Source of the DNA: Pseudomonas sp. P8_241
GTDB lineage: Bacteria; Pseudomonadota; Gammaproteobacteria; Pseudomonadales; Pseudomonadaceae
Direction of reading: 5' to 3'
DNA length: 64,000 nt
NCBI RefSeq assembly: GCF_034008315.1
Contig: NZ_CP125377.1
Coordinates: 5,706,501 to 5,770,500 of the forward strand
Shown: in pieces, positions 57,721 through 64,000 of the stretch
Position numbering within the stretch: the stretch's first letter is position 1
Layout of the letters: every line of letters begins with the position of its first letter
The notes under the pieces: model-generated
Database searches by the model: none
What the model saw: the letters and a program-made list of their open reading frames with translations, nothing else
Told to the model about the DNA's origin: nothing
Position numbers and translations under genes: made by a program

Positions 57721-59787
57721 TTACGCGTCCGGCAGTGCCTGGAATGGCGACTCTTTATCCGTGCGTTCTTTTTTACCCCAGGCGGCAATGCCGACCTTGA
57801 GCGCATAGAACAGGATGCTGAATACCACGAACAGGAACAGCGCGGTCAGCGTTGCGTTGGTGTAGGCGTTGAAGATCACGTGTTGCATCTGCGTAATGTC
57901 CTTGGCCGGGGCGAGAATCTGGCCATTGGCCAAGGCATCGCTGTATTTTTTCGCCAACGCCAGGAAGCCGATCGCCGGGTTGGCGTCGAACAGCTTGATG
58001 AAGCCTGCGGTGGTGGTGCAGATCAGCAGCCATACTGCCGGCAGCATGGTCACCCAGACATAACGCTGGCGCTTCATCTTGATCAGTACCACGGTGCCGA
58101 GCATCAATGCGATACCGGCCAGCATCTGGTTGGAGATGCCGAACAACGGCCACAAGGTGTTGATGCCACCCAGTGGATCGATCACGCCCTGGTACAGCAA
58201 CCAACCCCACATGGCCACACAACCGGCGGTGGCAATCAGGTTGGCGGTCCAGGATTCGGTGCGTTTCAACGCTGGCACGAAAGAGCCGAGCAAATCCTGG
58301 AGCATGAAGCGCCCGGCTCGGGTGCCGGCGTCGACTGCCGTCAGGATGAACAGCGCTTCGAACAGGATCGCGAAGTGGTACCAGAACGCCATGGTGTTTT
58401 CACCCGGCAGAACACTGTGCAGGATCTGCGCGATACCGACCGCCAGGGTCGGTGCACCGCCGGCACGGGCCAGGATGGTGGTTTCACCGATGTCGTGGGC
58501 CACTGCCTGCAGCGCTTCCGGGGTAATTGCAAAGCCCCAGCTGCTGACGGCTTGCGCCACTGCCACCACATCACCGCCGACCACGGCCGGTGGGCTGTTC
58601 ATGGCGAAGTACACGCCAGGTTCGATCACCGATGCTGCAACCATGGCCATGATGGCGACGAAGGACTCCATCAGCATGCCGCCGTAGCCGATGTAACGGG
58701 CGTTGGTTTCGTTATCCAGTAACTTCGGCGTGGTGCCGGAAGAAATCAGCGCATGGAAACCGGAGACCGCGCCGCAGGCAATGGTGATGAACAGGAACGG
58801 GAACAGACCGCCTTTCCATACCGGACCGGTGCCGTCGACGAACTGGGTCAGCGCCGGCATTTTCAGCTCGGGCATGGTCACCAGGATGCCGATGGCCAAT
58901 GCGACGATGGTGCCGATCTTGAGGAAGGTCGACAGGTAGTCGCGCGGGGCCAGAATCAGCCACACCGGCAACACTGCGGCGACGAAACCGTAGCCAATCA
59001 ACATCCAGGTAATCTGGATACCGGTAAAGGTAAAGGCCTTGGCCCACACCGGATCGGCGGCTATCTGCCCGCCGAGCCAGATCGAACCGAGCAGCAACAG
59101 CACGCCGATCACCGAGATTTCGCCGATGCGACCCGGGCGGATGTAGCGCATGTAGATGCCCATGAACATCGCGATCGGGATGGTCGCCATCACCGTGAAA
59201 ATACCCCACGGGCTCTCGGCCAGGGCTTTGACCACGATCAGCGCCAGCACCGCGAGGATGATGATCATGATCAGGAAGCAGCCGAACAGCGCGATGGTGC
59301 CGGGAATCCGGCCCATTTCTTCGCGGACCATATCGCCCAGGGAACGACCGTTGCGGCGGGTGGACATGAACAGGACCATGAAGTCCTGAACGGCACCGGC
59401 CAGCACCACCCCGGCGATCAGCCACAGCGTGCCGGGCAGGTAGCCCATCTGCGCCGCCAGGACCGGGCCGACCAGTGGACCTGCACCGGCGATGGCCGCG
59501 AAGTGGTGACCGAAGAGGATGTGTTTGTTGGTTGGAACGTAGTCCAGACCGTCGTTATTGAGCACGGCAGGGGTAGCCCGTCGCGCATCGAGTTGCATGA
59601 CATTGTTGGCGATGAACAGACTGTAGTAGCGGTAGGCGACCAGATAGATGGCCACAGCAGCGACCACAATCCACAAGGCGTTGATCGCCTCGCCTCGGCG
59701 CAATGCCACTACGCCCAAAGCACACGCACCTATGATTGCCAGCAACAGCCAGGGTAGATGGCGTAGCAGGCTATTATTATTTTTCAT
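57721..59787 (-). CDS. cstA: CstA/BtsT pyruvate transporter
   Basis: A 688-residue inner-membrane carrier of the CstA family with about sixteen hydrophobic segments, importing pyruvate (BtsT/CstA in E. coli). Conserved parts include HHFAAIAGAGPLVGPVLAAQMGYLPG near 120-145 and the Gly-rich SGTTPKLLDNETNARYIGYGGM. The start was placed at MKNNNSLLRHLPW; the 57-residue extension upstream reads non-coding sequence. First of cstA-yjiX-yjiA; no known regulator site was recognised. Confidence 0.95.
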   Translation of the reverse strand: MKNNNSLLRHLPWLLLAIIGACALGVVALRRGEAINALWIVVAAVAIYLVAYRYYSLFIANNVMQLDARRATPAVLNNDGLDYVPTNKHILFGHHFAAIAGAGPLVGPVLAAQMGYLPGTLWLIAGVVLAGAVQDFMVLFMSTRRNGRSLGDMVREEMGRIPGTIALFGCFLIMIIILAVLALIVVKALAESPWGIFTVMATIPIAMFMGIYMRYIRPGRIGEISVIGVLLLLGSIWLGGQIAADPVWAKAFTFTGIQITWMLIGYGFVAAVLPVWLILAPRDYLSTFLKIGTIVALAIGILVTMPELKMPALTQFVDGTGPVWKGGLFPFLFITIACGAVSGFHALISSGTTPKLLDNETNARYIGYGGMLMESFVAIMAMVAASVIEPGVYFAMNSPPAVVGGDVVAVAQAVSSWGFAITPEALQAVAHDIGETTILARAGGAPTLAVGIAQILHSVLPGENTMAFWYHFAILFEALFILTAVDAGTRAGRFMLQDLLGSFVPALKRTESWTANLIATAGCVAMWGWLLYQGVIDPLGGINTLWPLFGISNQMLAGIALMLGTVVLIKMKRQRYVWVTMLPAVWLLICTTTAGFIKLFDANPAIGFLALAKKYSDALANGQILAPAKDITQMQHVIFNAYTNATLTALFLFVVFSILFYALKVGIAAWGKKERTDKESPFQALPDA

Positions 59788-59946
59788 TTTAGGATTCCAG
59801 CCAGAGTGGACAAGAAAAGACAGCCACACCGAGTTTAGCGCTCCTGACGACAAAGACCATACCCAACGTTGGTCTAGAGCCCTGTCCTGGTTGGCAGGTT
59901 CTGACAATGCGGGTCTATAGTCAGCGAACATCAAGAGGATTGCGCC

Positions 59947-60315
59947 ATGAGCGAGCACCCCGCCGAACGTCGCCGCTTCAAACGAATCGCGTTCGATGCC
60001 AGGACCGAGCTGAGCCAGGGAGAGTACATCTGGCCGGTGAAGCTGGTTGATTTGTCGCTCAAGGGCTTGCTGATCGAGCGACCCGATCCTTGGCAGGGCA
60101 ATCCCGAGCAGGACTTTTCAGTCGACATTCATCTAAGCGATGACATCGACATCTTCATGGATGTGCACCTGACCCACGAAGAACACGGCCAGCTCGGCTT
60201 CGTCTGCCGACACATCAGCCTGGAGTCTATTGAGCGCCTGCGGCGCCTGATCGAACTCAACCTGGCCGACCAGCATGAACTGGAGCGCGAACTGGGCGAA
60301 CTAATCGAAATCTGA
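59947..60315 (+). CDS. PilZ-domain c-di-GMP receptor
   Basis: A 122-residue single-domain PilZ protein with the two c-di-GMP motifs RRRFKR (RxxxR, about 8-13) and DLSLKG (DxSxxG, about 38-43). It should bind c-di-GMP and act on a partner. It is divergent from cstA and convergent with radA. A partner is not visible in this window. Confidence 0.88.
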   Translation: MSEHPAERRRFKRIAFDARTELSQGEYIWPVKLVDLSLKGLLIERPDPWQGNPEQDFSVDIHLSDDIDIFMDVHLTHEEHGQLGFVCRHISLESIERLRRLIELNLADQHELERELGELIEI

Positions 60316-60318
60316 CCT

Positions 60319-60389
60319 CGTAGGAGCTGCCGAAGGCTGCGATCTTTTGACCTTATAAAAAAGATCGCGGCCTTCGGCAGCTTCTACGA
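60319..60389. repeat. REP-like inverted repeat
   Basis: CGTAGGAGCTGCCGAAGGCTGCGATCTTTT and its near-complement AAGATCGCGGCCTTCGGCAGCTTCTACG; the stem is about 28 bp, between convergent genes, so it may also terminate transcription. Confidence 0.85.
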
Positions 60390-60400
60390 GAGGTAGCACT

Positions 60401-61768
60401 TTATTCGAAGAGCGCATCCAGGGCCTGTTCCAGACGAGTGACGGCAATGATCTGCAACCCTGCCGGCGACTCTTTCGGCGCATTGCCCTTAGGCACGATG
60501 GCCCGCTTGAAGCCGTGCTTGGCGGCTTCTTTCAAACGCTCCTGACCGCTAGGAACCGGACGCACCTCACCGGAAAGCCCGACCTCACCGAACACCAACA
60601 GATCGTGGGGTAACGGCCGGTTGCGCAAACTGGACATCACCGCCGCCATCAACGCCAGGTCCGACGCGGTCTCCAGCACTTTCACCCCACCGACCACGTT
60701 GAGAAACACATCCTGATCGTGGGTTGGAATGCCACCATGACGGTGCAACACCGCCAGCAACATCGCCAAGCGGTTCTGATCCAGCCCGAGCGTGACCCGA
60801 CGCGGATTAGCCAGGTGGCTGTCATCCACCAGCGCCTGGACTTCCACCAACATCGGCCGGGTGCCTTCCCACGTCGCCATGACCACGCTACCCGGGACTT
60901 CTTCCTGAGCACGGGTCAAAAAAATCGCAGAAGGGTTTGAGACTTCTTTCAGGCCCTTGTCGGTCATGCCGAACACGCCCAGTTCATTGACTGCACCGAA
61001 ACGGTTCTTCACCGCCCGCAGCAGACGCAGGCGTCCATCGGACTCACCTTCGAAATACAGCACGGTGTCGACCATGTGCTCCAGCACTCGAGGGCCAGCC
61101 AGCGCGCCTTCCTTGGTGACGTGGCCCACCAGGAAAATCGCCGTACCGCTCTGTTTGGCATAGCGCACCAGCAACGCCGCACTTTCACGCACCTGGGATA
61201 CACCACCCGGTGCCGATTGCAGTTGCTCGGTAAAGATCGTCTGGATCGAATCGATCACCATGACCTTGGGCTTTTCCTGGCGGGCCGTGGCAATGATGGT
61301 TTCGATGCAGGTTTCGGTCATGACCCGCAACCGATCCTGGGGCAACCCCAGTCGCCGGGCACGCATGGCCACTTGCTGCTGAGACTCTTCGCCAGTGACA
61401 TACAACGCCGGCATGCTTTTGGCGAGATTGCACAGGGTTTGCAAAAGAATCGTCGATTTGCCGATGCCAGGGTCGCCGCCGATCAGCACCACCGATCCGT
61501 CCACCAGGCCACCGCCCAGCACGCGGTCGAGTTCGCTTGAGGCCGTAGAAAAACGCGGTATCTCTTCAACGCTGACCTCGGCCAGGGTCTTGATCTGCGC
61601 CTGTTGGCCGGTCCAACCGGTACGACCACTGGGCGCCGCTGCCCCGCCGCTTTCCACCATGGTTTCGGTGAGCGTGTTCCAGGCCCCGCATTCACCGCAC
61701 TGGCCAGCCCACTTGGGGAAGGTTGAGCCGCACTCGGTGCAGCCGTACATGCGCTTGGCCTTGGCCAT
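60401..61768 (-). CDS. radA: DNA repair protein RadA
   Basis: A 455-residue RecA-like branch-migration protein. N-terminal zinc finger (CTECGSTFPKWAGQCGEC), Walker A GGDPGIGKST (about 98), the KNRFG motif in RAVKNRFGAVNE, and a Lon-like C-terminal domain (about 300-455). Full length, monocistronic as far as visible. Confidence 0.97.
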   Translation of the reverse strand: MAKAKRMYGCTECGSTFPKWAGQCGECGAWNTLTETMVESGGAAAPSGRTGWTGQQAQIKTLAEVSVEEIPRFSTASSELDRVLGGGLVDGSVVLIGGDPGIGKSTILLQTLCNLAKSMPALYVTGEESQQQVAMRARRLGLPQDRLRVMTETCIETIIATARQEKPKVMVIDSIQTIFTEQLQSAPGGVSQVRESAALLVRYAKQSGTAIFLVGHVTKEGALAGPRVLEHMVDTVLYFEGESDGRLRLLRAVKNRFGAVNELGVFGMTDKGLKEVSNPSAIFLTRAQEEVPGSVVMATWEGTRPMLVEVQALVDDSHLANPRRVTLGLDQNRLAMLLAVLHRHGGIPTHDQDVFLNVVGGVKVLETASDLALMAAVMSSLRNRPLPHDLLVFGEVGLSGEVRPVPSGQERLKEAAKHGFKRAIVPKGNAPKESPAGLQIIAVTRLEQALDALFE

Positions 61769-62423
61769 CGGAACCCCCGGAAAAAAACGCGATGATAGCT
61801 CAGGTGGGGCGCATCAGCGCGGCAAGAAAATGATTGATACGTTCAGGTTTACAGGAAGTACCCGTTGAATTGGCGCTTATTCAATTACTCCCACCATTTA
61901 ATCTACGCTTGTCTAACTTTTCCACCCCGCCCCCTATACAGAGCAAACAACACTCAGAAAGCACTTCTCAAAAGCTATACAACCTTTAACCAATTAAACA
62001 TGCACTGCACAACCAATCCAGAATAATGAATCTTGTTTAGATTCACTTAAACAGCAACTTCAACTTCCCCTTCAGAATATATAAACGCCAGAAGCAACCT
62101 GTTCGACATCAACATCAGCGCCAATTAACCCCCTGGTTAATTAGCAACCTAAACGATCAACAAGACCGATGCGATCCTGTCAGATATATCATTCGGAACA
62201 AATATCAACTGCTCGACGAGGCATCAAGACTTCCATGAAAACATTGTTTCAAAAAGGAACTTTGCGCATCGCCGTGGCGCTCACCCGCGAGCGATCACTG
62301 CAACCTTTTCACCGCTGGCCTGGTCGATAGCAAGCTAATGCCGTGAGCAGTGGTTTCGAGCAAGAAGCGATTCGCTGATTTACACTGCGTTCATCAACCT
62401 CATCTGTAACAAGGAAATAACCT
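61769..62423. other. AT-rich 655-base gap between radA and mscL
   Basis: No gene is supported. From about 61860 to 62240 the DNA is strikingly AT-rich compared with its neighbours. It contains a perfect inverted repeat AATTAACC-CCCT-GGTTAATT (62123-62142) and a small hairpin GAATCTTGTTTAGATTC. A 31-codon frame (62235-62330) is described separately. Promoters for mscL should lie near the right end, but none was clear. Confidence 0.7.
62235..62330 (+). pseudogene. Possible remnant of a lost membrane/secreted protein gene
   Basis: MKTLFQKGTLRIAVALT..., 31 codons and then a stop. The start looks like the first turns of a signal peptide (basic then hydrophobic), but hydrophobicity breaks after about 17 residues and the end is arginine-rich. 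This would fit the first codons of a gene that was deleted or shifted. It may equally be chance; there is no RBS of note. Confidence 0.25.
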
Positions 62424-62837
62424 ATGGGCGTGCTCAATGAATTCAAGGCCTTCGCGGTCAAAGGCAACGTGGTCGACATGGCTGTCGGCATCATCATCGG
62501 GGCCGCTTTCGGCAAGATCGTAACGTCGTTTGTGGGCGATCTGATCATGCCGCCAATCGGGATGTTGATCGGTGGCGTTGACTTCAGTGACCTGGTCATC
62601 ACGCTCAAGGCAGCAGAGGGCAACACCCCGGCCGTGGTGCTGGCATACGGCAAATTCATTCAGACCATCATCGACTTCGTCATTGTCGCCTTCGCGATTT
62701 TCATGGGGGTCAAGGCCATCAACCGTCTGAAGCGCGAAGAATCCGTGGCGCCTACCTTGCCGCCGGTTCCGACCAAGGAAGAAGAATTGCTTGGCGAGAT
62801 CCGTGACCTGCTGAAGGCACAGAACAACCAGCCTTGA
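62424..62837 (+). CDS. mscL: Large-conductance mechanosensitive channel MscL
   Basis: A 137-residue channel, opened by membrane tension to release solutes after hypo-osmotic shock. The N-terminal [32 protein letters not shown] is the family signature, then a periplasmic loop and TM2 (about 77-97), with a charged C-terminal helix. RBS AAGGAAATAACCT precedes it. The terminator follows directly and is shared with fpr. Confidence 0.97.
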   Translation: MGVLNEFKAFAVKGNVVDMAVGIIIGAAFGKIVTSFVGDLIMPPIGMLIGGVDFSDLVITLKAAEGNTPAVVLAYGKFIQTIIDFVIVAFAIFMGVKAINRLKREESVAPTLPPVPTKEEELLGEIRDLLKAQNNQP

Positions 62838-62850
62838 TCGAATGGCTTGG

Positions 62851-62887
62851 TAAAAAAACGGCGCCCGCGAGGCGCCGTTTTTTTTAC
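62851..62887. terminator. Bidirectional terminator between mscL and fpr
   Basis: AAAAAAACGGCGCCCGCGAGGCGCCGTTTTTTTT; stem CGGCGCC/GGCGCCG with A and T runs on both sides. The fpr stop codon lies at its right flank. Confidence 0.92.
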
Positions 62888-63660
62888 CAGAAGTTTTCCA
62901 CTGCGACCTGCCCGGGTCGCCGGCTCAGGCTCAGGTGCATATCGCGCTGTTTAAGCAGTTTGCGCGTGTCGTCGATCATCTGAGGGTTGCCGCAAAGCAT
63001 GACCCGCGAATGCTCTGGCGTCAGCGCAACACCCGCCGCCCGCTCCAGCTCGCCATTCTCAATGAGCGTGGTAATTCGTCCATTCAGGGCTCCGGGATGC
63101 TGCTCGCGCGTGACCGTCGCGATAAATTGCAGTTTATGTGCGTGTTCCGCGAGGTACTCCCTTTGCGCCAGACCCGAAATCAATGCTTGATAGGCCAGCT
63201 CCCTGGTTTCACGCACGCTATAGACCAGGAGGATGCGCTCAAACTTCTCCCACACCTCGAAGTCCTGAAGTATTGACAGGAACGGCGCTATGCCTGTGCC
63301 TGTGGACAACAGCCACAGATCTCGCCCATCGACAAAACGGTCCAGTGTCAGGTAGCCGAAGGCCTGACGGTCCACCAACAAGGTATCGCCGACGCCCAAA
63401 CGACTGAGCTCGCTGGTGAACTCACCTCCCGGGACGACGATGGAAAAGAACTCGAGGAATTCATCAAAAGGTGAGGACACCATGGAATAAGCGCGCCATA
63501 CCGTGCTGCCATCAGCCTTGACCACTCCCAACCGGGCAAACTGTCCTGCACGGAATCGGAAACCTGCGTCGCGGGTTGCGCGCAAAGTGAACAGGTTCGC
63601 AGTCACCGGCTGTACGTCGAGCAAGGTCTGACGTGTGAATTTCTCTTCGCTGGCGGTCAT
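62884..63660 (-). CDS. fpr: Ferredoxin--NADP+ reductase
   Basis: A 258-residue FAD enzyme exchanging electrons between NADPH and ferredoxin or flavodoxin, important under oxidative stress. FAD motif WRAYSMVSSP (RAYS, about 57-60) and NADP motif GTGIAPFLSIL (about 115) are present; it ends in VENFW, typical of the bacterial subclass. The start MTASEEKF is preferred to an ATG 12 bases earlier. It is divergent from the gene at the right edge. Confidence 0.95.
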   Translation of the reverse strand: MTASEEKFTRQTLLDVQPVTANLFTLRATRDAGFRFRAGQFARLGVVKADGSTVWRAYSMVSSPFDEFLEFFSIVVPGGEFTSELSRLGVGDTLLVDRQAFGYLTLDRFVDGRDLWLLSTGTGIAPFLSILQDFEVWEKFERILLVYSVRETRELAYQALISGLAQREYLAEHAHKLQFIATVTREQHPGALNGRITTLIENGELERAAGVALTPEHSRVMLCGNPQMIDDTRKLLKQRDMHLSLSRRPGQVAVENFW

Positions 63661-63886
63661 AGGACGCTCCAATCAACAGACAGGAGCAGTGTCCCGCAAA
63701 CCCACGGACGTAACCACCCATAGTTTGTAGTGGCTTTTAATGTATATCGAAGTGACTTATATCTATTTAGCACTACGAACAGTCCATATTGGATGTCACA
63801 TAGCATTTCAATGCTGATCTTTCGCTTAAGAACCACAGGTACACTTTTCCTTATTTGCAAGAGCAAAAAAGTCACAGCATGGCGCT

Positions 63887-63900
63887 AGGAATTATCCTAC
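63887..63900. promoter_or_regulatory. Short inverted repeat upstream of the right-edge gene
   Basis: TAGGAATTATCCTA: 5-base arms TAGGA/TCCTA around ATTA, 66 bases before the ATG at 63967. A TACACT -10-like sequence follows immediately. It might be an operator; the protein that would bind it is not known. Confidence 0.35.
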
Positions 63901-63966
63901 ACTCGTGGCGTGCCGGATCTCGGATCCAAAGAGTGCACCCTGCGGACATGATGATGGAGTACAAGT

Positions 63967-64000
63967 ATGGAGATCTGGAAGGAGTCACAGCTTAAACAGC
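63967..64000 (+). CDS. Start of a probable LuxR-type regulator (PpoR-like), truncated by the window edge
   Basis: Only MEIWKESQLKQ can be read. In P. putida the LuxR solo PpoR (PP_4647) stands next to fpr and mscL, and acyl-homoserine-lactone-type LuxR proteins can begin like this. The assignment is by position; the sequence in the window is too short to prove it. Confidence 0.4.
   Translation, partial: MEIWKESQLKQ

Noticed and set aside
57049..58722. 557-codon plus-strand frame
   Set aside because: Antisense across yjiA, yjiX and cstA, passing through a REP pair.

Overview
The window is ordinary chromosomal DNA of a Pseudomonas, most likely of the P. fluorescens/P. putida lineage. The protein sequences look typical of that genus, many intergenic gaps carry the genus-typical REP hairpins (GTAGGAGC...GCTCCTAC), and from clpB to gdhA the gene order follows, as far as I remember it, the PA4542-PA4588 region of P. 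aeruginosa. I see no insertion sequence, prophage, CRISPR array or defence island.

Layout. 1-1670 is the start of a benzoate uptake operon (benK, benE running off the left edge) with a tandem XylS/BenR-type operator. 1763-3138 holds three small conserved genes, then a 183-bp palindromic repeat. 3380-4678 is a type II NADH dehydrogenase. 4828-5360 is a tRNA cluster (Asn-Pro-Lys, then a second Pro copy) with promoter and terminators. 5545-9924 is rluD-pgeF-clpB, with a sigma-32-type promoter before clpB. 10076-14366 is bamD, a small zinc-ribbon protein, pilS and pilR. 14457-19202 is thiO plus the minor-pilin cluster (pilE, an unusual small secreted gene, pilX, pilW, pilV, fimU; fimT divergent). 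19171-26661 is murJ-ribF-ileS-lspA-fkpB-ispH. 26914-31149 is rpsT, then rplU-rpmA-obgE-proB-creA. 31390-38k holds ispB and a run of small conserved genes, including one behind a good Fur box. 37770-45498 has a Lon-like protease, DUF3015, an Lnb/DUF4105 protein, a DUF2799 lipoprotein, a truncated Gre-like factor and gdhA. 45866-53140 has ettA, a three-PAS GGDEF-EAL protein and glyA. 53485-56313 is a DctA-like transporter with two FCD-family regulators. 56418-59787 is cstA-yjiX-yjiA (pyruvate uptake). The end holds a PilZ protein, radA, mscL, fpr and the first codons of a probable LuxR-type regulator.

How the genes work together. PilS/PilR normally control type IV pilin with sigma-54, and the minor pilins they accompany form the pilus tip complex. 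Here PilY1/PilY2 are absent between pilX and pilE, and a 138-residue secreted protein with an EF-hand-like calcium loop sits in their place. MurJ, LspA, BamD and the Lnb-domain protein all serve envelope assembly. The rplU and rpsT units are growth genes with strong promoters and GC-rich discriminators. The GGDEF-EAL and PilZ proteins are a c-di-GMP turnover enzyme and a receptor.

The points most worth a second look are the pilY1 replacement, the Gre-like factor without its catalytic tip, the Lon-like protease with Arg in place of the Walker A Lys, the PilR GSFSGA loop, the BenR operator, the 183-bp palindrome, and the AT-rich radA-mscL gap that may hold the remnant of a lost gene.
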